Shown: positions 38,495 through 50,943, numbered from the stretch's first letter. The stretch is 64,000 bases of DNA from Tubulanus polymorphus (GCF_964204645.1 NC_134027.1:25408485-25472484), one strand, 5' to 3'. Notes: a model not told the origin generated them from the letters alone. Numbers and translations are program-made.

Positions 38495-41400
38495 CTACTC
38501 GTTCGTTATCTGTGGATGTTCTAGAAAATTAACGATCCGTCGTCTCAGATCCGCTTCGAGGAATCTCTGAAAATATTCATCGCACGAGAAAATATTAGAA
38601 ATTTCATTTCAAATCCACTCCAGACCCTCTTCTCTGTCTTCTCCTACCCTTCTGGTATTCAAAATAAACAATAATAGGATAACATTAATGGTTCCTGATC
38701 ACAAACTGGACACATCAAAATAAAATTCTTAAAATGTGATACAGTTGCATGATAATTGCATGATAAGTGACTAATATATCAAATATCATCCCTTCCCAAA
38801 GTATACCTACCCATCACGAATTTCAATGAAAAATGGCAAACCATAAGAAAGCTACAGGTTTTGGAATTCAGAAAATGAGGCCATCTTGTGTCAGATGGAC
38901 ACGATTTTTTTCATGCTGATTGGCTCTTGGGGGATAGGAATATATATGAAAAATCAAAATAATTGATTGAGGCATCTACAATATTTCCCTTGAAAGCATT
39001 AAAATGCATAAAAAGTGCTGATTTTCTGGAATATCAATGGCTCCCTGTTGGGCATTTTGATTCTGATCGGACCAGTTTTTTGGCCAAATTATGAGTCTAG
39101 GGTAGATACATATGAACCAATTATCATGACAATCCCTTGATGCGTTTTCAAAATTTCCCAAAATAACTGGAATTCATCTATGAATGAATGAATAAATGGA
39201 TGAAAAGTGAACGCAATAGCCCATAAAAATACACGAATTACGGATAACTTTCAAATAATTACTGGTTAGGGAAGTTATAGTTATGAAATTAAACACTGAC
39301 CTGGGTGGGATCATCAACATTCTCTTCCGCCAGTTCACTCTCTTCACTACCGCTCGGCGGACTAACATCGAATCTGGCAGTTTCATTGCTATCAACATTG
39401 CTTTGACCGCTGCGAGAATCATCATCAGAAACCGTCGATTCCGACGAGACGTCCGCCTTGCGACACTTCGACATTTGTAATCTCACGACTTTCCGACGTT
39501 TTTTCCGTTTCGGTTTTTTCGGCGGTTTTTTCTTTGTTCTTCTCGCCACGTCGATGGCTTGCGAGAAGTCGGAGACATCCGCGTCTTGACTGAGCGGTTG
39601 CTCCCATGTTGCCACCACTGGGCTCTGAATGGTTTGGAATTTCTCGTCGATTTCGTCACCGTCCGGTTGGGTAAGTAGAGTTTGCGATAAACTGGAGACA
39701 TCAGCGTCCTGACTCAAGGGTTGCTCAGCAACAAGACTTAATGAAAAAACGCTGGATATCATCAAAGATGACTCGTTCAGCGTGTTATCGATCAGTTTGT
39801 GATGTTCCGGGGAAACATGTGGCGCAGATTTTCTTTTCAGAATACTTGTGCTATGTTCACTATTCGCGGCGCTACTCGAGCTAAAACAGGATACGTACTC
39901 CTCCGTCGAGCTAGCAGATGGTGCTGGTTTTGAGTTAGCAGATGGCGCTGGTGTCGAGCTAGCAGACGGTACCGGTGTCAAGCCAGCAGACAGCGCTGGT
40001 GTCGGGCTAGCAGACAGCGCTTGCTTCGAGCTAGCAGACGGTGCCGGTGTCGAGCTAGCAGACAGTGCTTGTGTCAAGCCAGCAGACAGCGCTGGCGTCG
40101 AGCTAGCAGACAGCCCCGGTGTCGAGCTAGCAGATGGTGCTGGTGTTGAGCTAGCAGACAGTGCTGGTATCTGTTCTTCTGTTATTTCTGAAATTTGAGC
40201 GAGCGTATCTTGCGTCGACCGCGACGGCTGCGATTCAACAATCACTGGGTCGAGGTCGTTCGAATTTGTCTCATCCCTCGACGATGAAAACAATGGACGA
40301 CTTCCGCAAGTCGAAACCGTCGTTTTCGTTACCGTTGACGACTTTGAGTTTTCGGGAGTGGTCAGTTTTTCAGTATGTGCCGTACAGAATTCCTCCTCGT
40401 GCATTTTACTATCGCTATCAGTAGATTTTGCGATTTCCTCCAAATTTACATCTTTCGGGTCATCATTCTCCGTGCTGGTTATACTATCAACTACCAGGTC
40501 GGTTTGAGGTACAATAACTATAGGAACTTTACCGCTAATATTATCGCTTTTCGAGGCGGTGTATTTCTTTTCAGTCGGCGACGTCTTCCAGATTTTATTC
40601 TTCAGCGTTTCTAACCCGTGACCGACGCGACTCAAAAAACTCAAATTGCCGACCGATTCCACCACGGATTCTTCAATTTCGTTGGCGCTTTCAGCTTCGT
40701 CCTCGGTTATCAACGAATCGATTGAGATATTCATTGCGTCTTGCTGTCCACAGTTTTCATCAGGACTTGATTGAGTTAAATCCTCAGTCATAATACTAAA
40801 AGGCTGGGTTTCTGTGGTCACAGCACTAGATGGTCGAGTTTCTTCAGTCATGATGCTAGAAGGCAGGGACTCCTCCGTCACAGCGCTAGACCGTTGAGTT
40901 TCCTCAGTTACAATGCTAGACGCCTGAGACTCCTCAGTCATAATACTAAAAGGCTGAGTTTGCTCAGTCATAATGCTAGAAGGCAGGGACTCCTCAGTCA
41001 CAACGCTAGAAGGCTGAGTTTGCTCAGTCATGATGCTAGAAGGCAGGGACTCTTCAGTCACAACCCTAGAAGGCTGAGTTTCCTCAGTCATAATGCTAGA
41101 AGGCAGGGACTCTTCAGTCAAAACCCTAGAAGGCTGAGTTTCCTCAGTCCTGACACTAGAGGACTGGGTTTTCTCAGTTATAATGCTAAACAGCTGGGTT
41201 CCTTCAGTTGGTGTCTGGGAATCTTCAGAAACCAGATTTTCTGATAACCCACTTCCTCTTCCACTGGTCTGCTGCTGCAGCTGCTGCGGTTGTAAATCAT
41301 CCTTATTTCGATCTGAAATTTGTTTCGACGAATTTCCCGAATTTTCATCCACAGCAGACGGATATTGATCATCACGAATCGGCGACGTCTGCTGAGCGCT

Positions 41401-44400
41401 TACCGCTGAAGAATAATGATCGCTTTCGATTGTTCGTTGTTGTTGCGCGATATCGTCCATCGATTGCGACCTAGTCAACGTCTGATTCTGTGAACCGGTA
41501 TTCTCCGGTGAATCGTTCGATGAATCGGTTCTCGAATGACTACACGTGCTACTCTGACGACTCAATCGCCGCCTTTTCGGACTGTTTTCTTCGACGCATT
41601 CGAGCACAGTTTTATAGTTGAATAGTTTACGCTTTCGTTTCGCCTGACCCGGCGACGGAGTCGGCGTCCGACAAGTAGCGAACAGAGCGTCCGGTGTGGG
41701 CACTTTTACCGATCCCGGAGTAGAACGCAATCGAGCTCGTTCCGGAGAAACTAATCCATCAAACTGAGTTTCAATCTCCATTTGTTCGCCCCTCAATTCC
41801 ATTTGACCAGTGCTCGATTGTGCTTCTCCAGCACTAGATTGCACTTGACCAATGCTCGATTCCAATTTACCACTCTTTGACTCCGTTTGGCCCCTGATCG
41901 ATTTCATTTCACCACTGCTTGTTTGAGTTTGACCACTGCTCAATTCAGTGTGCCCGCTCCTCGATTCAGTTTGACCACTCCTTGATTCAGTTTGACCACT
42001 CCTTGATTCAGTTTGACCACTCCTTGATTCATTTTGACCACTGCTCGATTCAGTTTGACCACTCCTCGATTCAGTTTGACCACTCCTCGATTCAGTGTGA
42101 CCACTGCTTGATTCAGTTTGACCACTGCTTGATTCAGTTTGACCACTGCTCGATTCAGTGTGACAACCCCTCGCCTGACTACGTAATACACGAGTGGTCT
42201 GTTCAGGTAAATGACTTAATTTCCTATTCTTACTCAAAGGGGTCGATTTAGAACATTTATTCGTCGTAGGTTTATTATCGGTTCTCTTTCGGAATTCATC
42301 CACTGCTCCTAATTTGCGTATATCCCACAGTTTTACAGATAACGACCGGTTATTCAATGTTTGTGCATCGTAGATCGACTTGCCCTCTTTCTGTTTCGAT
42401 AGTTCGTTCAAACGTTGTAATTCGGATTCGCCGTTTTCGTGAGGTAAACTCGCGAGGTTTTTCAGTCGACGTTCTTCGACGCTGTTTTCGACGCGATTTA
42501 TTTGCGAAAATTCCATCGCGAATTTCGTCGGAACGCTAGCGCCGTCTATCTGCGTTGAATGGAACACGGCATGGTTATCCTGACTGAAAACTGGACCGTT
42601 ATCCTGACTGAACATCGGGCCGTTATCCTGCGCGATGACTTGACTCGCGGGTAGCACGTCCGAGGGTGTACAGCACGTCAGGTCCAACGACACGTTCTGC
42701 GCGTTGTTGTTGTTAAGATTTGGTGGTTTCTAAGAGGAAAAGAAAACAATAATCAACATATTCAGAATCATAGGAAACTGAGTGCAAGAATTGAGTGTCT
42801 TACTATGAAAGGTTGAAATGCTAGTTAATCTGGTTTAAAATGTTAGAGGTCAGTTGATTTAAAGTTTAAGTTAACCTGTGGATAACTAGTGCAGTGATAA
42901 TTACAGCATTCTTCGCATATTTCTCTAATATTTTACTTTGACCAACCTTCGAGCGACTGCCCCTATTGAAAATTGCCATTTTTGAATTGCATTTTCTAAA
43001 ATAAGACAGAGCCGAAGTTAGTGCCTTACCGCTGTTGGTGGTGGCAATGTTTTTGATGAAGATTTCTTGAATTGTCCAGATTTCTTCAATGGCAACTTCC
43101 CCTTGGTGCTGGTGCTTGGAGCAGCAGGAGCATCAGCAGCAGCTGCATCTGAATAACCATTTGCTGGAATTAGATAGCTAACTTAATAATTTGAAAAGTT
43201 TTACCAAACCCAAACAACTGTTTACTGGGTCCAGAATCAAATTAAACCTGCACAACTGTGGAACAGTAACCAGAGTGAGTTCTGGTTTCACTCTAATTTT
43301 CCAAACTAAATCCTTCTCCGGCGAATGATACCTTCGCATCAACAAATAGGTTTTCATAACCAGTAATAGAATTCAAGTCAATTCAAGTAACAGCCTGCAA
43401 TACGCACCTGTTTCTGCGCGTTTCGTCGAATCAATTTCGAGTTCCGGAAATTTCTTCGACAATATTTGTTTCGCCTGCTCTACAGCGTGTTTCCCCCTTC
43501 TTTTTATTTCCTGGATGATCACCTCGATCGGAATGTCCTTCTTACTCTTTTCGACCCAACGATTGACGTTGCTCTGAAAGAACAAAAAAAAAAACAAATC
43601 AGTTTTCAAATTTGGAAGAGCCGTATAAACCTGGTGTTGATTGAATAAACGTAAGGACTAATAGTGTATTGAAGGTAAACTTGGTTTATTTGAAGTAAAA
43701 GCTTTTGCTATTAGAGAGTATAGTAGGCTCAGATGAGCTACAATACCTATAAGTCAGGAAAGCTTGTACTTCGAAATAAATCTATTTACCCTTCAACAGG
43801 GCGGCCACTTTTGCTTCCTTTTGACTTGCTTTTACCCTGCCTATTCCCTGACATGTACCAGTGCGTTGATTCCTTCGCTCGATCTGCTAAGAATCTGATC
43901 AATTAACACAGTCAAATAGGCCTACGTAAGACCTAAATAGAAACTGTTTGATTTTAAGTTCGATCTAGCAATCTCAACGAATTTTCCTGATTTTCAGCTT
44001 TTTTACTAAATTCCCTGACTTTTTTTTAAAGAAAAGAAAATTCGCTGAAGTACTATCTGTAACTAACTAGTAATAATAGAATAGTGAGTGCGCACACGTA
44101 CCGGGTTTTTTTGTTCGGGCCAGAATAATTCGATCCAAACTTGTTCTTCTTTCGAGCGTAGTTCGCGCGGTCGCCCGCTGACGTTCAGACACATGTTCCA
44201 GTAGGCGTCGTACTCGTCGAACTGACCGTTATAACCGGTGAACGCTCGACTACCGCGCGTTCTCTTCAACATGTCCGACATCCGATACGCTTCGTCGCAC
44301 AGCCGTCGTTTCTCTTCGTAACTCATCGGAACATTCGAGTTCTCATAATCATTGTTATCATTACCGGTATTGGTTGGAACGCCATGACCAACGCTTCTAT

Positions 44401-46756
44401 CCTAAAATAGATCAAATACATGTATGCAAACAGTTTCTAACAAACTTAGATTTTCTCCATTCAATTTCTAATGTCCTAATTTAACAATAGAAATTTTAAA
44501 ATTCTGGTAACTAATTTTCACTTAAAGCAGGGTTCCTACAAATCAGGGAATCCCTCAACTCTGATTGAATTGTAAGATATGCTCAGTGGAGGAGGGGGGG
44601 CTGTTTTTTCTCAAGCAGTTTCTTGTGCCACTTGTCACCAACAAAAACAACTGGACACTGAAAAATTCAAATTCCCAGACTAATTCTGGATTTTCAAGAC
44701 AGGTCAAAATTTCCGGAATCGTCCTGCAGGGACAAATATATCCAGAATGCCCTGATTTTCCCTGATCTGTAAGAAACCTGTTAAAACTTTGTTATACGTG
44801 ATAGTTGAATTAACCCAGTTCAAGTTAAAACTTGTCCATCACGTTCTCCTAATTACCTGTTCTGCAATTTTAAACGTGACCCTCTGCTGCTGGTTTGAAT
44901 TCGTAGATACAAATAGCGTCGGCTGCCGTGATTGTTGACAAGCAGACGTCTGCTGTGGTGGTTGCAAAGGTTGACAGGCAGACGTCGGCTGCGGTTGTTG
45001 TGAAGGTTGACATGCAGACGTCGGCTGCGGTTGTTGTGAAGGTTGACATGCAGACATCGGCTGTGGTTGTTGTGAAGGTTGACATGCAGGCGTCTGCTGC
45101 GGTTGTTGTGAAGGTTGACAAGCAGACGTCCGCTGCGGTTGTTGTGAAGGTTGCGGGAGTTGATTTTCCGTCAGTTCGTTCAAAGCGTTTAACATCGTTT
45201 GTGACGTAGCAGTCGATCCGTCGTCGTCTGCGTAGAGTTTGTGTAAATTCTGGAAATCTTTCGGCTCAAAACGATTGTCAATCCTGAATAAAAATATAGT
45301 ACGATCTCCCAGATCTACAACGTACGTAATAAAGGAATGACGCATTGATTTTTACCCCTTTCACACAGTTGGACTAATTTATAAGGGTACTCGAAAGTGA
45401 TGGATATAATTTGAAAATTTATAAAGATGTAGAATGGGCCCAGTATGTAGAATAATAGAAATACCGCTATAGTGCATCTACACCGCAGTGCGGTGTATTG
45501 TTAGTAACTAATATTACACTATGTTTGACAGGTGCTGCCATCTTTCATGAGACAAAAACTAATTACTGATAACATCAGATGCACTGTGATGCCGTGTACT
45601 AGCAAAGTCCAACACCAACTAATACTCCGCACTGCGGTGAAAACGCACTGAGATGGCCTCATAAGTGAATCATTGATTAGCATCTCAATTAATCATTTAA
45701 ATTGCGACATAAACCTTCACCCCAAGAACTCATAACTTACTCAATTAAATCGTCATCATCCCAGTGATTTAATCCATATTTTAACAATGTGTAACTCTTG
45801 ATTAGGAAACATATGCGTTTTTTCCCCTGAAAACAGATCAATATACATCAGTATTTAGGCATCAATAAACCGCCACCGCTGACTAACGCATGGTTTTTTC
45901 AGAGAATGGAACATCTGTAGTATGCAGCACCAATGTTAAAAAGATGTATTCTGGGGTCACAGCAATTGGAATAGGGTCTGATTTTAATGATATGATGTAT
46001 AAATTGAGGGGAACTTACAAAGTTTTCTTTCACTTGTAAGCGGTAGTCTTGTATTTTGACGAGAGCTCCTTCTGGTGCCGAGCATAACGTGTCATTAAAT
46101 CCCCTGAAAATAATTCAACAATTTCATGTGCATTTCCGCGACTGTATTTCACTCCCAGTAACTTTGATAAGTAATTCTTACTGTGAATCAGGTTCGCACG
46201 CTAGGACTGCCTGAATAGCACAAACTCCATCGCTAATCCATAATACATCATCACCCAATTCAGTTCTACCGCTGCCCTGCAATTACAGAAAATCATCTTG
46301 ATATAGGGGCTTAATGTTGAAAACAAGATCATATGAATAGAATACTAACATATGATCATACAAGCATTTTGGCCCGGCCAAATTCATATCCACATTTCAA
46401 ATTAATTCAAAAATTCCACCCCAGTGTGATATGTAAAGAAAAGATAACTGATGTAAAATTGCGGATGCGGATCCCAAATCAATGACCCCCTGAAGATATT
46501 TCCGACTGTCTCTTACCGTCGTAAAATGACAGATATGCGGTTTTAGTAACGGTTTGTGTTTAGTGAAACCATCGATGAATTCAGTAACCGCCGTCAGATA
46601 CCCGAGAATCCACGGCTCTTTCACCGGTAATCCCGTTGTTATTCCGTACGTTTTCGGCGCCACCGCATCAACTACTGATTCCAGATTCAACACCGAGGAC
46701 TGCCGGAGTGGGGAATCGCTCCGCTGCGACTCCAGTGGCTGGTCGGAATGCTCCAT
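38495..46756 (-). CDS. ACD: TPP1/ACD-like shelterin protein, oversized and repeat-rich
   Basis: Probable telomere protein whose family (TPP1) bridges TIN2 and POT1 and recruits telomerase. Minus-strand exons: 46756-46517, 46276-46182, 46103-46019, 45826-45741, 45283-44857, 44401-44102, 43573-43408, 43148-43030, 42729-39301, 38566-38495; 5,019 nt, 1,672 residues, all phases fit. The OB fold spans about 45-170: EPWILGYL (human RPWIRELILG), then DDVLWISDGVCAIQAVLAC (human LLVSDGTHSVRCLVT), then APEGALVKIQDYRLQVKENF (human TEGRLLLLQDCGVHVQV). Residues 312-506 hold a charged helical region I do not recognise. The last exon encodes RFLEADLRRRIVNFLEH. Human TPP1 has about 460-540 residues; the excess is mainly the 1,143-codon exon of tandem repeats. 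MEH at 46756 is chosen over an in-frame ATG at 46807. Family call is from the OB fold alone; a generic OB protein is the alternative. Confidence 0.72.
39900..40180 (-). repeat. Coding minisatellite: ALSASSTP 8-residue units
   Basis: A 24-bp unit encodes variants of ALSASSTP (also APSASSKQ, ALSAGLTP) about eleven times in the large TPP1-like exon. The CTAGCAGA core is conserved while codon third positions vary. Confidence 0.9.
40781..41215 (-). repeat. Coding minisatellite: 20-residue TEESLPSSIMTEETQPS units
   Basis: A 60-bp unit repeats about seven times, composed of two half-units of 30 bp, each beginning TE(E/Q). Encoded peptides are acidic and Ser/Thr rich. Confidence 0.9.
41800..42165 (-). 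repeat. Coding minisatellite: TESSSGQ 7-residue units
   Basis: A 21-bp unit encodes TESSSGQ or TESRSGQ about sixteen times, with the leftmost copies on the map diverged (MELRGEQ, VQSSAGE). Confidence 0.92.
42558..42640 (-). repeat. Coding repeat: SQDNGPVF 8-residue units
   Basis: Three to four 24-bp units encode AQDNGPMF, SQDNGPVF and SQDNHAVF near the start of the large exon. Confidence 0.8.
44935..45170 (-). repeat. Coding minisatellite: QPSQQPQPTSAC 12-residue units
   Basis: About six and a half 36-bp units lie in the fifth TPP1-like exon, just after the OB-fold end. Each unit carries one Cys, giving regularly spaced cysteines. This array is unrelated in sequence to those in the large exon. 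Confidence 0.92.
45430..45655. mobile_element. Dispersed repeat, TCTACACCGCAGTGCGGTG family
   Basis: About 220 bp with CATCTACACCGCAGTGCGGTG, then GACAGGTGCTGCCATCTTTC, then CACTGCGGTG near the end. Copies occur at about 5440-5690 and 7125-7320 (LSM14 introns) and, partial, at 38280-38400. Ends are partly inverted (CACCGCAGTGCGGTG is itself palindromic). Likely a short non-autonomous element. Confidence 0.6.
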
Positions 46757-48079
46757 CGACGCGAGGTTGTTGCTCCGGGGAAAACGAAATTGAAACGACG
46801 TGAGCAAAAGGGGGGTCAGTTATCAGTCGCGATCAGTATCGAGTCTTCATTCTTTAACTTTTGATTTAAGATTTGGACTACCCCGGTACGTCATCTGTCA
46901 ACGTAAATAGTAGGTCGAGGTCGAGGACGACAGTAAGTCGTAAAAAAATGTCAGCAACCAAGTCCAAGAGAATAATGTTTTTAAGCTGTTTACGGGCTTC
47001 AATTCAAACTAAGACAAATAAACAAGATTATTCTTGACATCCTGGAAACGTTCGCTGCAATGTGATTCAGCATCGAGTGATGACACACCCGACCGATCTA
47101 GTAGTAGAGAGAATTTTTATCCCTTTCTTTCTAAAATTCAAAACCATGGACGCCGCCATTTTTGTTCGCGATGATGATGACGACGGTTCGAATCCCAATT
47201 TGATGATTTATTTTAAGATGCGAAAATGCAATTATCATTAAACGTAAGCTTATGTATTTATATGATAATTAGTATAATCGCACATATGCCGGTGGCCTGT
47301 ACTTAAATCAAGGATTTGAGCCCAGATTATTCAAACCGGGCATTCATTCATTGCATTCAATGCGTATCAGACATTCTCTGTGGGGCTAGCGAGGGAAGGC
47401 TCCGGATTGCTTCGCGGGCTTGTTTTGAATCTGAATAATACGTGTCTATATCACACTGTGGCATATTGCCTTGGAAAATGAGGGAAGTAGCTCCCAAATA
47501 TCCACAGTGCACCCTCGGTGCATGTAGCAATCATAAACAGTTCTGCAATCTATTTGAAAAAGGCTCGGCAACGTGAGGAATAAATGAGTTCAAAATGTGT
47601 TGCTTTTTCTCTTTGGCACGGCGACCACGCCGGGAAAAGCCCAGATCCCGTACAGGATACGAAGCTCGTAACAGGGCGTTCAGTTAGAAGTTGAAAACGT
47701 ATTAGAACAGTAAGTCGTTGATTCCAGCCACATCACTCGTTGTCCGGCGATTGAACTCTCCCAAAATTGAAAAAAGAGGATTTATTTCCCTTGCGAAGAA
47801 ACAGTTCAATAATCCGCCGGTTTACGACGATCATACGTCTATCTTCTACGTTGCTAGCGAACACAGATATTGAACACGGTCATTATTATACGAACTGGAC
47901 AATAACAAAGAGATACCGGCGGAAATCAATTGTTCGATATTCATTAGATATGCGCTCAATCGAATAAACAAGGAATGACGTATTATTAATAGGTGAGGTG
48001 ATACTGAATAACAAAGTCATATCGCGCAAGACGCTCATCCGCCGAATTCATTAGTTCCAGCACGACCGGAGTCATCGAG
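46757..48079. promoter_or_regulatory. Divergent intergenic region between the TPP1-like and ankyrin/SOCS genes
   Basis: About 1.3 kb separates the two starts. A perfect YY1-type AAAATGGCGGC lies on the minus strand at 47151-47161. The same bases on the plus strand form a strong Kozak start (ACCATGGAC at 47146) opening a 31-codon frame with an Asp run. CpG density is raised near 47.1-47.2 and 47.6 kb. No TATA box stands out. Confidence 0.4.
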
Positions 48080-50943
48080 ATGAACATCGCCGTTGTCGAA
48101 GAAATATTCAATTCAGCCAATCTGGCCGGGTTGGACCTCGTCGCTCAGCAGTTAGCCGAGGATAGGGGTTATTTAGAGCAGTCACACGGCTCATCTCAAT
48201 CATTATCAGGTATAGTTGTAATTTTTGACGTCGAAATACTAGATTTTCTCGACTGAATATAGGGTTGGAAAATGAACAAGTCGTGTCGTCGGTCGCCTAA
48301 AAGCTTTCGGGATACCCACTAGGCTCGCATTGTTAAATTTTGATTCCCTCCGTGTATTTTTCCAATTTAATCTTTTATTTCGTTTACCTTGATTGGATGA
48401 CGAAGGAAAAACGTCATAACTTACGGAGCCCCGCGTATAGGTGACATGGTGAAAAATAAACAGTACCGGTAATATTAGTTTCTCACCGTGTCACCTGCGG
48501 GGCCCCGTAATGGTTAGAAAGTGATAGTTTTGTAAGTTCATTATCATTTGTGAACACCTTTTCAACTATAAACATAAGTTTAAAACCCGCTATATAAACA
48601 TTTTAAGAGATTAAAAACGAATTATATGTATCGAGAATTGAAAATAAAACGACGTTTTGAATTCTCACAAAATAGCAGTCTGTATGTATTGCGGGTTTTA
48701 AACTTATGATCTGTTCAGTCCACGCCAGAGTGTACGGGCAATATAAAACAACGTAGTTATATGATCTTTCGACAGGAATGGACCGCACTCATCAAAGATA
48801 CCTGTTGGGATGTTTATACTACGCCGTTTTGAAGAATGACGTCTTGTTATCTCGTCAACTAATGGTCCACGGAGTCGACATCACTCAGACTTTGTATCAG
48901 GGCTGCCGAGACGTGCTGTTCTACGCCGTCGAGAAGAACAACCCGGCGTTAGTTTCCATGTTCGTCAAAGTGGGCGGCGATTCGTTAGGTTTAAAGGGAA
49001 CGAAAGGAATAAGTCTTTTAGCCACGGGTATGAGAGCGTGCAATCTACAGATTCTGAAAATACTCATCGAAAGCGGTTGTCGCAGCCCGATCGGAGTGAT
49101 ATTCGAACCGAAATCGAATGTGCTGGACGACGACGAACGCCAGATTCTCGAACTATTCGCGAAACACGGTATCAAACTGAAGTTTTATCATACTCTAAAA
49201 CGCGCGCAGGCCAGAGGCAATTTCGAAACGGTTTCGATCTTATTAGATCAAGAATCTCAATACGAAACCAAGTCGAAACAGTTGATCGATAACGATCTCA
49301 CCAGGGAGATGACGAGTTCGGGAAACTTCGATATTTTTCGAGCGTTGTACGAAAGCGAATTGATCCGACCTCTTTTGAATACTAACGTCGTTTTCGCGGC
49401 CGCTTACAACTCCGGCCATTCTCACATAGCCAAATACATCTACGATCAGGGAGAGAGGTGGGACATCGTGTCGGAATATCACCAAGCGTGTTTCATGGGG
49501 CACATCGATACCGTACAAGAACTTATGAACGACGACGTCGAGCTAAACGCGCTTCTCGATGTCGACCAACTCTTGCACTTCGCGGCCAAAGGCGGACACG
49601 CCGACGTTTGTCAACTTCTTCATCGAAACTCTTTCGATATCAATCACATCGTTGCTAAGATGTCGTGCGAGTACACGTACCAGTGCACGCCGCTGCACAT
49701 AGCCACGAAATACGGTCACAAACATGTGGTGGGGAAACTTCTCGAGTTGAACGCCGATGTGAACCTGATGACAACCGAGGGTCGCGGCTACACGCCTTTA
49801 CATTACGCGTGCCGAAACGGATATCCGGAAATAGTGAAGATGTTACTAGAAGCTGGTAGTACAGTAGAAGCCGAATCGCTCGTTACTCCGCTCATTAAAG
49901 CCTGTCAATCACCCGTCGACTGTCCTCAAATTATAGAACAGTTGATCGAATACGGGACGGACGTGAATGAATCGGACGGCTCGACGTCACCGCTGATGGT
50001 TTGTTGCGCGCACGGGAAACCGAAATCGCTGCGAGTTCTACTAGACCACGGGGCCAGCGTCACTAAAGACGCGCTTCGTCCGCACAGTATGTCATCGGAA
50101 GAGTTACGCTGGCCTCTCGCCTGTCTGGCCAGTAGATGGACGAAAAAAGATCCGGAAACTCAGATACAGATGGCGGAGATGATATTCGCGACTGTGACAT
50201 CAGTAGACGTGAAAAATCAATTCGTAGCAGCTTTAAACCATACGATCGTAGATTCTAATTTACCCCTATTCGAATACCTGATGGACAAAGCGCCGGTTCA
50301 TGCCATCGCTGAGGATTGGATCCGCAAGGACTGCCCCCTATTGTCGCACGGAAACACCGATCCCATACATAAAACCGTTAGCGAGACGCACACGTTGCTG
50401 GTGATGTGGGAACGGTTGATCGATGTGGCCAATAGGTGTCGCTTTACGTCCCCGGGCCTTTTAGCATTCGTATACCACAGGGCGATGTCTCGTATGAACT
50501 ACTGGTACACGATCAACCCGTTTATGATAACGTACATGCTTCAAGCCATGCACGGTCGCGTTCAATTTCTCGAGAAAGAATTCATTATCAATTTACTCGG
50601 AGTTGCAGATTTAGACAATTTGAAGCTCATTCTAAAGTGTGGTTATATGGCACAGGACGATATGGGTCGATTTCATACAATATTTTCTACGATTTCTAAT
50701 TATATCTCGCTGAATTTTTGCGTTCAAATCGAATCGTCCGTATTCCCGCCTTCAATGCCGTATCTAGCCGCTGTCAAGAAGTATATTTTGAACCCGCTCA
50801 CTTTGCAAGAACTGAGTCGAGCATTCTTGCGGCGGTTCCTCGGAAACAATGCTTTATCAATCAGTGATTCAGCGCATCATCTCATGTTACCAAAATACAC
50901 GCGTCAGTTCCTGACATTTGAAGGCGCCTGTCGGATTGAATAG
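48080..50943 (+). CDS. Ankyrin repeat and SOCS-box-like protein
   Basis: Likely a substrate receptor of a Cullin-5/Elongin-BC ubiquitin ligase. Two coding exons, 48080-48209 and 48776-50943, join in phase 1 to give 765 residues. Ankyrin repeats fill about residues 45-480; clear ones are CTPLHIATKYGHKHVVGKLL near 347 and YTPLHYACRNGYPEIVKMLL near 382. The final 50 residues look like a SOCS box: TLQELSRAFLRRFLG fits the Elongin-binding BC box and LMLPKYTRQFLTF the Cul5-box end. The 480-715 region is alpha-helical-looking, without a domain I recognise. The start has A at -3 (GAGATGA). A FEM1-type protein is the main alternative, but the C-terminal SOCS pattern favours the ASB group. No vertebrate ASB number can be assigned. 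Confidence 0.75.
48422..48509. mobile_element. 88-bp foldback element in the ankyrin gene intron
   Basis: TACGGAGCCCCGC at the left and GGGGCCCCGTA at the right, followed inward by GGTGACATGGTGA and its mirror TCACCGTGTCACC. Related to 25585-25728. Confidence 0.6.
48573..48708. mobile_element. 136-bp element with perfect 18-bp arms
   Basis: CATAAGTTTAAAACCCGC (48573-48590) is exactly mirrored at 48691-48708, in the same short intron as 48422-48509. The two elements together make up over a third of that 566-bp intron. Confidence 0.6.

Noticed and set aside
39848-40198. 116-codon plus-strand frame of ELADGAGV repeats
   Set aside because: Antisense reading of the ALSASSTP minisatellite. Repeats stay open in several frames because the unit length is a multiple of three.
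40894-41244. 116-codon plus-strand frame of LLSHNARR repeats
   Set aside because: Antisense of the 60-bp coding array in the TPP1-like exon.
41919-42251. Plus- and minus-strand frames with FDHSLIQ or VVKLNQG repeats
   Set aside because: Off-frame readings of the 21-bp TESSSGQ array; only the TESSSGQ frame continues through the whole exon and joins neighbours in phase.
44928-45209. 93-codon plus-strand frame with VDMQTSAAVVVK repeats
   Set aside because: Antisense of the QPSQQPQPTSAC array, no flanking splice sites.
48921-49725. Several 60-91 codon frames in and against the ankyrin exon
   Set aside because: Shadows of the 721-codon ankyrin/SOCS frame.
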